Part shown: piece after piece, positions 25,872 to 34,057 of the stretch
Layout of the letters: each line of letters starts with the position of its first letter
Numbering within the stretch: the first letter of the stretch is position 1
Assembly (NCBI RefSeq): GCF_011299575.1
Contig: NZ_CP049863.1
Location: forward strand, 1,426,001 to 1,490,000
Direction of reading: 5' to 3'
Length of the DNA: 64,000 nucleotides
Origin: Leucobacter viscericola
Lineage (GTDB): Bacteria; Actinomycetota; Actinomycetes; Actinomycetales; Microbacteriaceae
The notes under the pieces: generated by a model
The model's database searches: none
Seen by the model: the letters and a program-made list of their open reading frames with translations, nothing else
What the model was told of the DNA's origin: nothing
Made by a program: the position numbers and the translations under genes

Positions 25872-27254
25872 TTACCAGTGACCGTCGGCAACACCCAAGA
25901 CCGTATCGCCGCCGATAGTCGAGGCAAGTCGCAGGTCGAATGATCCTGAGGCACCGTCATTCTCTGTGTAGATGGTGACGGCCGTTTCGGACTGGCTCTC
26001 AGTGGTCGGATCGCAGGTGACCCACGCACCAGTAGTGGTGCAGTTGTACCCGTTTGAGGCAGAAACGTAGCCTGTTCCAGGGGAAAGCTCCACCTCGATT
26101 CTTCCCAGCGACCACGAGACAGAGCCCTCAACAATCAAGTTCGTGGTGAAGCTCTCGAGTCGGCCCGTCGTATCTAGATTCAGGTCGACCGCAAGTTTGG
26201 CCCCGTGCGTATTTTCGCTGGTGAGATCAGCCCTTGTCGTCTGCCGATTGACAGCCCCAGCTTCCACCAGCGTCGGAACGAACAGCAACAGGGGCACGAT
26301 CAAGACGAGCACGACGCCAGAGACGAGTACGCCTCGCGACGAGGCGATCGCCGCGACGCGCGAAACGACGCTATTGCTTGCAGAGCGAGTTTCGGGGCGC
26401 GCGGCCGCGTCGGGCCTCGCCAATTCTTCCGGGGGTGACGCATATGCCGCCGCACCCTGATTGAAAGACGGCAGAGCGACAAGAGGAATGATTCCAAACA
26501 TCGACGCTGTAGCTGCGAAGCGGCGCCAGTTTCGTCGGCAGCGCTCACAATTTCTCGCATGAGCTATACCGCGCTCGTCTTTGTCATGCGCCTGCAGGTC
26601 AATGTGGATGCGTTTCGGGAGCTGTTCAGCGTTCTGTGCACACTCCTCACCACCATCCGTGAGGTAATCGACAAGCACAAATCTGCGTAGCGATTGTTTC
26701 GCTCGCATAAGCAGACTTGAGATTGCGGGCGCTTCCCGTCCGAGCGACCCTGTCAGCTCTCCGGGCTTGTGCCCCGAGACGACAACCCAGATGAGTATGT
26801 CGCGGTGGTCGCGAGGCAATGCTGCAAGCGCCCGCTGCACGGCGTTCCGCTCCCGCGTTAGTTCAGCCGCTTCGAGTCCGCTATCGAATTCAGCGAAGAC
26901 CTCTTCGTTGACCGTGTCCAGTGGGAACTCGCGGGATCGTGGCGAACGTAGCCGATTCGAGTACGAATTCCGCATCATCACGGTAACGTACGCGCGCACG
27001 TTGTCGGTGGGACCAATGCCACGTTTCCAGAGATCAAGAAGTTTAGTAACCGCAGCTTGCACGAGGTCTTCGGCATCTTCATGCTGACCACCAACGCGGA
27101 AAGCGCGCGAATCGGTGCCAATGATTTGCCTGGCGGCGCCCATCCAATACGGGAGCCAGGCAACGATCAGCCGCTCACCGGCATCAGTGTCACCTTCGTT
27201 TGCGAGTACCACCAAACGTCGAAAATCATCCACCGCAGTTGTCTCCCCCAACAT
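25872..27254 (-). CDS. ECF sigma factor fused to anti-sigma zinc motif, membrane helix and external domain
   Basis: 460 residues, ATG after GAGGAGAT. Residues about 20-110 contain sigma region 2 ('GGQHEDAEDLVQAAVTKLLDLW'), residues about 138-192 contain region 4 ('ALPRDHRDILIWVVVSG' through 'ISSLLMRAKQSLRRF'). Residues 232-239 read H-A-R-N-C-E-R-C, the HxxxCxxC zinc motif of anti-sigma factors. A hydrophobic helix spans about 309-330 and the last 120 residues are a beta-rich domain outside the cell. Sigma and anti-sigma functions thus lie in one membrane-bound chain; release would need proteolysis or a shape change. ECF groups with such extensions are known in Actinobacteria, but are uncommon. 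The downstream gene is a wall-anchored LRR protein, a natural target. Confidence 0.8.
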   Translation of the reverse strand: MLGETTAVDDFRRLVVLANEGDTDAGERLIVAWLPYWMGAARQIIGTDSRAFRVGGQHEDAEDLVQAAVTKLLDLWKRGIGPTDNVRAYVTVMMRNSYSNRLRSPRSREFPLDTVNEEVFAEFDSGLEAAELTRERNAVQRALAALPRDHRDILIWVVVSGHKPGELTGSLGREAPAISSLLMRAKQSLRRFVLVDYLTDGGEECAQNAEQLPKRIHIDLQAHDKDERGIAHARNCERCRRNWRRFAATASMFGIIPLVALPSFNQGAAAYASPPEELARPDAAARPETRSASNSVVSRVAAIASSRGVLVSGVVLVLIVPLLLFVPTLVEAGAVNRQTTRADLTSENTHGAKLAVDLNLDTTGRLESFTTNLIVEGSVSWSLGRIEVELSPGTGYVSASNGYNCTTTGAWVTCDPTTESQSETAVTIYTENDGASGSFDLRLASTIGGDTVLGVADGHW

Positions 27255-27742
27255 ACGAACAGTATCTCCTCTAGGAAATACCCAAAAAACTGAATCTGGT
27301 TCGAGTTAACAAACCGGAAACGAGCGCCTATACATCATCAAAAGTGTTCGCCAGCACCCTGCATAGATCAACAAGAAGCCTTCGAAACACACTGTTTCTA
27401 TAGGAATGCGCAGATCGAATTTCTCAGGTCAGCGATCCCTGTTCCGCTGAGCGCGGCCAGATCCACATTTCTAAGAAAATTTCTCAATTAGACTACCCCT
27501 ATTTTTTCCCCACACTGACCAAGATAGATTTGGCAGTAGTTCCACTCACATCATTCTGCGCTACATCTCGCAGTTGATTACGTGTCTCGCTGCTTTGACG
27601 TACTCTGCGAGTCCAAGAAAGAAGTGCCTCGGCCAAATAGTAAGTAGCCCCGGCGAGCACAAGTAGTAGTTGTCATGGATGCGTAAGTACCGATTCCAGA
27701 TCGATCTGCATTAGCCGTGGAACTTTTGATAACGGATGAGAA
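27255..27742. other. Gene-free stretch before the integrated element
   Basis: About 490 bases of lower GC than the surroundings. I see no convincing reading frame, RNA gene or hairpin. The right end abuts the partial tRNA-Lys copy. It presumably holds the promoter of the sigma-fusion gene near 27260-27330. Confidence 0.5.
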
Positions 27743-27787
27743 TGGTGCCCCCAGCAGGGATCGAACCTGCGACCTGCGGATTAAAAG
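27743..27787 (-). repeat. Left attachment site: partial tRNA-Lys copy
   Basis: The 45 bases match the 3' part of the intact tRNA-Lys at 41501-41545 except at 27755 and 27769. Those two changes pair with each other in the T-stem (G-C instead of A-U), so each copy is a good tRNA half. The last 18 bases (27770-27787) are identical and probably hold the crossover. This copy is most simply the host's original tRNA end, displaced by the element. Confidence 0.85.
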
Positions 27788-27930
27788 ACGGTCGGGAGTG
27801 TTTAGCTGGCGTTAGCTGGGGTCAACCAAGGCTGACCGGCATAAGCCCATGTGCTGTGGCAATTCGGTCCATTTCGATTCAGATGAGAATCGACTTCAGT
27901 CAAGGTTGAAGAATCGTGGCGAAGCGCGGT

Positions 27931-27950
27931 CGAGGGGTTTTGGAGGGGAT
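27931..27950 (+). repeat. 20-bp end repeat, left copy
   Basis: CGAGGGGTTTTGGAGGGGAT, matching 41434-41453 at 19 of 20 positions in the same orientation. Copies lie 143 bp and 47 bp inside the two attachment sites. Each has an internal GAGGGG/GGAGGGG doublet. It may be an arm-type site for the integrase or excision factor. Confidence 0.55.
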
Positions 27951-28030
27951 GCTTCAGCAAGCCAGTAAGACACGCCATAGCAGCAACCGAACGACAGACC
28001 CATTGCCGCGACGGAGCCAAAAACTGTGGC

Positions 28031-31000
28031 CTATTTATGCTTCTTGTTCACCTTGATCGGCGACGCTCTCGGGTCATAGGAGTTAACAATCCCTTCCATC
28101 TTCAACCGGTCAAGAAGTGCACGGTCTGCGGTGGTGTTTGAAATTTTTGGCCTGTCACGACCGACTGAGGTCAATTGCGAATAATCGCTGCCGAGTGCCT
28201 GCAGAATTTCAAACAGTTTGTCTCGTTCCAGTGACTTCAAAAGTGGCTCGAGCAGAACCAAAACGTATTGCGGTGGAACGCCCCCATGCGCAAGCCTGCA
28301 GACAATATCTTCCGATACTTGACGCTGGTTTTGCGCAGCAAATCGAGCGAGTTGAGTTAGGCCTGCGGTATCAGCTCCTGAGGTGAACTCATCAGCACAT
28401 TTCAAAATTAAAAACTTAATCGATTTGCCGACCTCTTTGCTCAGGAATAAGGCAGCGAGATCGCTAAGTACGTGGGAAGGTACAACAAACTCCTCAAACC
28501 TTCGCGATTCACGAATGAAAGCCTCTCTCGTAGGCCAATCAGTTTTGGCGAGACGTTCATAGCTGGTTGCGTTGTCTGCAATAATTTGTCGCTTACGCAG
28601 GAGCGCGAACAGATTACCGGTCTCCGCAGGAACATCGAGGACGTCAAGGTAGTTTTCGAGTTCCAGACTCTGAGCAAGTCGCGAACGCATTTCGGCCGAG
28701 GGGAGCACCTCAGTCGCGTTCAAGATGGTCTTTGCGAGAGATTCTTTTTCCTCTTCACTGACTCCATCAAATCGAAATATCTGACAATCTTTGGATAGTA
28801 GGCATGCGAGGTTTGCGTCTAGAGAACCAACGACATCAATGTATCTCCTCACATTGTCGAAAGTAGCCAGGAACCGTTGATGTTTCGCAAGTATGACCCA
28901 AACACTTTCGGAAACGTCTTTGAGGACATCGACAACGCAATCGCCGTCGGCTTTAGCAATAATCTCCTCAATGTCCGCGTTGCTGTCCTCAGCAAGGATG
29001 TCTTCAAGCACATCAACAAAGTACTCCGCAGCATCGACCGTCGAATACTTATCACCAATGGCAAGGAGGTACCGCTCCAGGTTGTCGAGACAGTAGTCGT
29101 AGACCGCAGGGGCGACCTCGCCAAGCGAGTCCAACGAGAGGCTTTGTTCATCCCCAGCGGCGACACGGAGATTCTCAAGCGAAAACGGGTATAGATGCCG
29201 TTCGACAAACGCAGTTTGAACGACCTCAGCAAGCAACCCGAGTCTTGACGGTGCCGCCCCTGCTTTAGCAAAGAATTGCGCGACCCGCTCCGCTTGGGAG
29301 GCGCTTGTCTTTTCAGACGTCATGACGGAGAGCTCGGAGTAGTGCTTTTGTAAGTAATCCGACACTCCCTTACTTGCAAGGTTTCCCTTTTCCTGAGCGA
29401 GATTCATGAGGCCCGCATCAACAAGATCAAGTCGTTCATCATCACTGGCTTCAAGTTCATCAATCAGATAATTCATCAGCCCTCGCGAAATCGGTGCAAG
29501 GCGGGCGACCAGCAAAATACGGAAGCGCCCCGAACTTAGATAGGAGTGCAGGAAGCGTTTCTGGTCTTCTCCTAATGCAGCCAGCGAGCGAATCATGATG
29601 TTAGCGGCGGGCATATCCGATTCCATTATTCGGTCAAGAATCGCAGCGTTGTACAATGCAGGCTCCCGCAAAGACTCCCTCCCTCGTTCCCTAACCACCA
29701 TGTCAACATCATCAGCTGACAGTTCGAACTGGACGTCCATTTGGTCCTGCTCTACATGATGAATGATGAAGTTTGTCGCAGCTGTGCTCACCCGATCACC
29801 ATGAAAAGTGGAGGTGTAGAGCGTGAAGTTACGGTTGATGAACCCTGAACGCACAAGCTGAAATGCAAGACCATAGTCGAGCAAATCGCGACATATGGCT
29901 CCCAGAGAAAGCTCTTCGCCATGGTGGGCCACAAGAAATTCAGGCCGCTTCATCAACTTGCCCATATCCGCACTACGTAAGAACTTAATTGCTTCGGTTT
30001 TCTCAGAGATCTGTTCTTTCAGATTCTCCTTTGCCGACTCATCCCAAGCCGCAGCGTTTAGGGGATCTCCAAGTGCTTCGGCTAGGCTCTCTCGGGTGAA
30101 TGTGAGTGAATGGTTATAGCCATCATTCGTCTTCCAAATCAGGGTTGCTTCGCTAGAGTTTGCCGATACAAACTCGCTCCAGAACCGAACGCCTTGCAAA
30201 TCCTCTGGCGATTGCAAGGCGTTGGAAAAGGTGTATGTCACATCGTGTTCTTTAAACCTAGCTGCCTGCACCGTCCGATTCACGTGAGCAATGAGCTTGC
30301 GTCCGAGTGCTTGACTTCGGGAAGTTGCACCATTAACTCGGCCAAGCTCTTGTTGAAGTTCGCGACGTTCGCTTTCGATTCGCTTAATATTAGTGGCGAC
30401 GAGTTCGCGCCCCAAGGCATATAACGTATTGAGCTTGCTCTTACCGATCCGAATCGCTTCAAAGTCGCTCAGATGAGTACTTTTATAAAGCATCATCGCA
30501 AAGAGGTCCGTCTCGTTGAGATCTAGTTGTTCCCCGTCACCGGAGAATATCCGGTCTCGGAAAACGATGAACTCGTTGCAGATGTTCTTAAGGAGCCTCA
30601 TGTCAGGCACGTATTGTGCTGCGAGATCTAGCAATTCCGGCTTCACGTCATGCGGAACCGTACCTAGCAGCTGGGCAGCCAGGTTGCGCGCGCTTCGGTG
30701 AGTGATGAATGGCACGACCGGGATCACTAGGTCAAAAAATTTCGTACGATTCGCGCGGATCACCTCTGCCTGGGCAGGATCATCTGCCTCAATCATGTCT
30801 TGGTCGAGCGGTCTCCCCTGTTTCTCAAGACCAATTCTGTCGAAAATACTGTCCTTAATCGCATAGATGAAACGAATATTTCTCCTAATTTGCGGCGCAC
30901 TATTCAGGAGTGTATTAAGCGAGCGGAGAGTTTCAAAGATGTGTGAGTTGTTGAATCGATCTATATCCTCAAATATGACGATGTCTTGCTTATTCGAGAC

Positions 31001-31696
31001 CTCGAAAAAGTAGACGATCTCATCAAGGTATTGATCGAAATACGATACCGACTTGTCGTCAAGTGTGACTGTGGCGGAACCGGCAGTGAATTGTTTTACA
31101 TGGATTCGCCCGTGGAAAAGTATCCGAAACACGAGCACCGTCGCCGTCGCCAAGAGCAAGACAATCAGGTGCACCCAAAGCCCCAGATCGATGAGTGGTT
31201 TGAAAACGATGGCAACTTGATTTGACCAATGGGTAAGCAAGAAAACCGTGGCGATAATCAGGCCAGCAAGTATCGAGAACGCCAATTCTCGAGTCCAGCT
31301 AAACCGTTCAATCCTCTCAAACCGAGACCCGGGAGTCTTCCCTGGAACCTTGCGGTAGAGAAGCTGCTTAACTATTTCCTGCTGTATCTGGTTCGTTGGC
31401 GTGGTTGCCTGCTTCGGCACTGAATCGTCGATGTCTGAAGCTTTGACAGGAGCCAACGTAGAGAGCGATAGCTCCACGATTCGCTCTTTTTTTCGCTTTA
31501 CCAGTTCATTTAATATGCTGCTTTTGCCGACGCCGTAATTTCCCGATAACGCGATATTTAGGACGCGATCATTCTCAAGCGCTGCCTCTATAGCATTGAC
31601 GTATCCGCGATGTTCATCAGGCAAGTACTCAGGAGTAAGTGGAACAAGCATCCACGCTTCTTGATTTGTCGCCTCGATGCTGCTTGTTTCTGTCAC
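28031..31696 (-). CDS. YobI/KAP-like membrane P-loop NTPase, probable defence protein
   Basis: 1221 residues from the GTG at 31696, which has GAGGAG before it; the frame is open to 31804 but no earlier start has a ribosome site. Walker A is 'GNYGVGKSS' (about residues 52-60), Walker B 'DIVIFEDIDRF' (about 238-248). Two transmembrane helices (about 138-156 and 171-192) lie between them, the layout of KAP-family NTPases and of YobI-like proteins. The remaining 900 residues are helical and hard to place ('RFVSANSSEATLIW', long repeats), perhaps a sensor or effector region. Such NTPases are often found in phage-defence islands; that role is inferred. An XRE regulator lies upstream in the same direction. 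Confidence 0.75.
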   Translation of the reverse strand: MTETSSIEATNQEAWMLVPLTPEYLPDEHRGYVNAIEAALENDRVLNIALSGNYGVGKSSILNELVKRKKERIVELSLSTLAPVKASDIDDSVPKQATTPTNQIQQEIVKQLLYRKVPGKTPGSRFERIERFSWTRELAFSILAGLIIATVFLLTHWSNQVAIVFKPLIDLGLWVHLIVLLLATATVLVFRILFHGRIHVKQFTAGSATVTLDDKSVSYFDQYLDEIVYFFEVSNKQDIVIFEDIDRFNNSHIFETLRSLNTLLNSAPQIRRNIRFIYAIKDSIFDRIGLEKQGRPLDQDMIEADDPAQAEVIRANRTKFFDLVIPVVPFITHRSARNLAAQLLGTVPHDVKPELLDLAAQYVPDMRLLKNICNEFIVFRDRIFSGDGEQLDLNETDLFAMMLYKSTHLSDFEAIRIGKSKLNTLYALGRELVATNIKRIESERRELQQELGRVNGATSRSQALGRKLIAHVNRTVQAARFKEHDVTYTFSNALQSPEDLQGVRFWSEFVSANSSEATLIWKTNDGYNHSLTFTRESLAEALGDPLNAAAWDESAKENLKEQISEKTEAIKFLRSADMGKLMKRPEFLVAHHGEELSLGAICRDLLDYGLAFQLVRSGFINRNFTLYTSTFHGDRVSTAATNFIIHHVEQDQMDVQFELSADDVDMVVRERGRESLREPALYNAAILDRIMESDMPAANIMIRSLAALGEDQKRFLHSYLSSGRFRILLVARLAPISRGLMNYLIDELEASDDERLDLVDAGLMNLAQEKGNLASKGVSDYLQKHYSELSVMTSEKTSASQAERVAQFFAKAGAAPSRLGLLAEVVQTAFVERHLYPFSLENLRVAAGDEQSLSLDSLGEVAPAVYDYCLDNLERYLLAIGDKYSTVDAAEYFVDVLEDILAEDSNADIEEIIAKADGDCVVDVLKDVSESVWVILAKHQRFLATFDNVRRYIDVVGSLDANLACLLSKDCQIFRFDGVSEEEKESLAKTILNATEVLPSAEMRSRLAQSLELENYLDVLDVPAETGNLFALLRKRQIIADNATSYERLAKTDWPTREAFIRESRRFEEFVVPSHVLSDLAALFLSKEVGKSIKFLILKCADEFTSGADTAGLTQLARFAAQNQRQVSEDIVCRLAHGGVPPQYVLVLLEPLLKSLERDKLFEILQALGSDYSQLTSVGRDRPKISNTTADRALLDRLKMEGIVNSYDPRASPIKVNKKHK

Positions 31697-31964
31697 GGCG
31701 CGGGTGTCTCCTCTGCGCCATTCGGCGCGTTTTGTATGATCCTTGGTCCCTGCACCTACCATATCGCTGCACTTGACGCTTAAAAGGATCGAATGCAAGC
31801 GCACGAGCCGACTGAAACTTAGAGACCTTGGGCGGCATCACCGACTGCCAAGAGTCAACGCTCTCCAGAGGAACACCACGGAAATTATCCTCGCGTCCAG
31901 ATGCCAGCTAAAACGTGCCGAGGTGAACAGGAGATTGGATGAATCCTTACGCCCCTTGCGAGCA

Positions 31965-32189
31965 CTAAAGCAGGTCTCGGGCGCGTATTCCTAATGCTTC
32001 TGCGACCCGATGAATATTGTCGAGACTAATATTTCGTTCACCGCGCTCAACACCGCCTATATAGGTGCGGTCAAGTTCTGCGAGGTGAGCCAGAGCTTCT
32101 TGACTGAGCCCTCGATCCGTGCGCAGCAGCTTTACCCGGTTGCCGAATGCCCGCCGTTGGGCGTGCTGTACCGGTCCGACTGATGGCAT
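31965..32189 (-). CDS. XRE-family transcriptional regulator
   Basis: 74 residues, essentially one Cro/C1-type helix-turn-helix: 'RVKLLRTDRGLSQEALAHLAELDRTYIGGVERGERNISLDNIHRVAEALGI'. Its length and sequence resemble controller (C) proteins of restriction-modification systems. It is divergent from the 108-residue gene, with direct GACTAT repeats between them, and lies upstream of the NTPase gene on the same strand. It probably controls itself and neighbouring cargo genes. There is no methylase or restriction enzyme in the element. Confidence 0.8.
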   Translation of the reverse strand: MPSVGPVQHAQRRAFGNRVKLLRTDRGLSQEALAHLAELDRTYIGGVERGERNISLDNIHRVAEALGIRARDLL

Positions 32190-32211
32190 GCTTCAAGACT
32201 TCACTCCTGAT

Positions 32212-32232
32212 GACTATGAATCTACGGACTAT
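32212..32232. promoter_or_regulatory. Candidate operator: direct GACTAT repeats
   Basis: GACTAT occurs at 32212-32217 and 32227-32232, fifteen bases apart, between the divergent XRE and 108-residue genes. GACT half-sites are typical of controller-protein operators. Two ATTCAAGG copies follow at about 32240 and 32270. The assignment rests on position and half-site similarity. Confidence 0.3.
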
Positions 32233-32284
32233 AAGTAGCATTCAAGGTAAGGTAGTTCGAGTTTCATCGATTCAAGGAGCACCC

Positions 32285-32611
32285 ATGAGCGATATAAAAC
32301 CTGTAACCAACTTCTTCGGCGGGTACCCAAATTCGGCTAACGTGATTGCCGAGTGCATTGATCCGGTGGCAATGTGGCACCTTCTGCGCGAGAACCTCAT
32401 GGTGCAGTTGTCGCAGCGTCCGTCTGAGGTTCTCACTGAACGCATCATTGCTCAAGACAGGTCTGGCCGGAAGCGAATTCAAAAACTCACTGCGCATGGC
32501 TGGACGATCCAGAGCGCCACACCTCGACGAATGCTGCGCGGAGATGTCTACATCTTTATGCGCCCACAGACGACGCGAGAAGAGCGCGAGTTTCTCGGAT
32601 GGAACAAATAA
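32285..32611 (+). CDS. Hypothetical element-borne protein
   Basis: 108 residues from the ATG at 32285, after CAAGGAGCACCC. Begins 'MSDIKPVTNFFGGYPNSANV' and ends 'EREFLGWNK'. Basic C-terminal half with 'RSGRKRIQKLTAHGW'. No signal peptide or membrane segment. Not recognised. It lies opposite the XRE regulator and overlaps no other gene; it may be co-transcribed with the next membrane protein gene. Confidence 0.6.
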   Translation: MSDIKPVTNFFGGYPNSANVIAECIDPVAMWHLLRENLMVQLSQRPSEVLTERIIAQDRSGRKRIQKLTAHGWTIQSATPRRMLRGDVYIFMRPQTTREEREFLGWNK

Positions 32612-32694
32612 AGGGCACCACATCGCCGGGGATAAACCCCGCCGCTATTGATGCCAATATGATTCATTCCCGTTCACTCTACCTGAAGGAAAAA

Positions 32695-33366
32695 ATGCCC
32701 AACAAAGGACTCGCACTCTCATCAGTCATCGTCGGAAGCATCGCCTTCTTGATCGGCTGGATGCCTCTACTCGGACTCATGGTTGGCGCAGTCGCAGTAG
32801 TGCTTGGCATCGTGGCTCTCGTCAAGAAACAGCCGAAAGCGATGAGCATCATAGGAATTGCGCTGGGTGGCGTGGCTGCGATTGCTTCCATCTCATGGAC
32901 AATCTTTGCAATTGCCACTACCGACTGGAACAGCATCACCACCGAAGCGTCAACCGAGAGCATCTCACCCAAATCAAGCCAAGTGCCCACACCTACGCCG
33001 ACAAAAAGCCCCTCCCCAACCAAAACCCCCGAGCCGACCAAAACCGCTCCTCCGGCCAAGAAACCAACACCCACAAAAGAGCCAGGAGCGAAGCCCGTTC
33101 CAGCAAATTCAACTTCAGGCGGACTTACTGTTGGCATGGCTCAAATAGCCTGCGAGAATGCGGCGAAAGAGTCATTCCCATATGGGGTGAAGTTCCACTG
33201 GTATGTGGGCAAAATCGCGGAACGTCTGGAAAACGATGCGTGGTTCTTAAAGGTCGAGATCACCCCTAAAAACGAGCACGGTACGAAAGTCAACGGCATG
33301 GTGATGGAGTGTACGATCACCGGCTCCGAGAACGTTCCTGAGATTCTGGCGTTTGACGTTTACTAA
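32695..33366 (+). CDS. Two-helix membrane protein with Pro/Thr-rich linker and external domain
   Basis: 223 residues from the ATG at 32695 (GAAGGA before it); earlier in-frame starts lack a ribosome site. Two adjacent hydrophobic helices (about 8-43 and 55-80), as in DUF4190-type proteins, then a stalk of about 55 residues with repeated PTPT/KSPSPTK/PEPTK, then an external domain of about 75 residues with two cysteines ('QIACENAAKES', 'VMECTITG'). Similar proteins occur in actinobacterial phages and mobile elements. Function unknown; a surface exclusion role is only a guess. Confidence 0.7.
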   Translation: MPNKGLALSSVIVGSIAFLIGWMPLLGLMVGAVAVVLGIVALVKKQPKAMSIIGIALGGVAAIASISWTIFAIATTDWNSITTEASTESISPKSSQVPTPTPTKSPSPTKTPEPTKTAPPAKKPTPTKEPGAKPVPANSTSGGLTVGMAQIACENAAKESFPYGVKFHWYVGKIAERLENDAWFLKVEITPKNEHGTKVNGMVMECTITGSENVPEILAFDVY

Positions 33367-33829
33367 TTTGCGTCGTTTATGCGAACTGATTTTCCAGATT
33401 GCAAAGGTCACACTTGCACTCGCCTACCTCGGAGCGTAATCTATCAGCCAGAAGCTCACGCGGGAGTTCCCGCACGTCCTAGGACGAGCTTTATTTGCGG
33501 GCTGAGCCTGAAATGGAGACCGTTTTGCTGAGCGAAACGAGGAACCTGGAGTTTGGAAACGGCTGAGCCACCCCTGAGGGTACCAATACTTCTTAAATAT
33601 AGGACTAGGCGAGTGAAACTCGAAATTGGTAAACGTGTGGGGCTGAGCTCTCCACGATTGCCTGAAGGCCGTTTGGGCTAAGCCCTTTTCATACGACCTC
33701 TCATTTTCAAGGCAGGCAAGACCTGCTACTCGATCAACTCGCCTAGCTTTGGCAACCCTTTTCTGACGCTTGCCCATTCTGGTCGTTTGATCGTGTTCAT
33801 TAGGACATACCTAGTCGAAAGAGACGATC
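33367..33829. other. Intergenic stretch inside the element
   Basis: About 460 bases. A leftward open frame at 33424-33777 exists but has no ribosome site and unconvincing composition. The right end (33780-33829) precedes the replication genes and probably holds their promoter. No clear hairpin or tandem repeat. Confidence 0.4.
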
Positions 33830-34057
33830 ATGAATATCACTCTCAGCGAAAGTGTTTGGACGATAAAGACTGCGCCAGAGCACCCTTACGCTAAGCAATT
33901 CAGCATTTCAGAGCGACAATTCCGCCGCGCCGTTCAAAATGGCCGAATTGACTACGTGCGCCCCTGTGGGCTCGTAATCTACTTCACCCACAAAAACATC
34001 GTCGACTTCATCGAGAGTGGCGTAAACGCTCCACTCAAGCGAGGCGGTGCACGATGA
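33830..34057 (+). CDS. Small DNA-binding protein, excisionase-like
   Basis: 75 residues, ATG. The 'FSISERQFRRAVQNGRIDYVRPCGLVIYFTHKNIVDFIESG' core fits a winged-helix fold of the excisionase/MerR sort, with the pattern 'R...V..G.I.Y.R....I.F....I..FI'. The stop overlaps the next start (ATGA), so it is coupled to the primase-polymerase gene. Likely either the excision factor or a replication-linked DNA-binding protein. Confidence 0.65.
   Translation: MNITLSESVWTIKTAPEHPYAKQFSISERQFRRAVQNGRIDYVRPCGLVIYFTHKNIVDFIESGVNAPLKRGGAR

Noticed and set aside
27802..28020. 72-codon leftward frame at the left end of the element
   Set aside because: Crosses the 20-bp end repeat, lacks a ribosome site and has no protein-like pattern.
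31965..32189. Restriction-modification system next to the C-protein-like regulator
   Set aside because: No methyltransferase or restriction endonuclease motif in the neighbouring genes.
33424..33777. 117-codon leftward frame in the element
   Set aside because: No ribosome site, unusual composition and no recognisable domain; probably chance.
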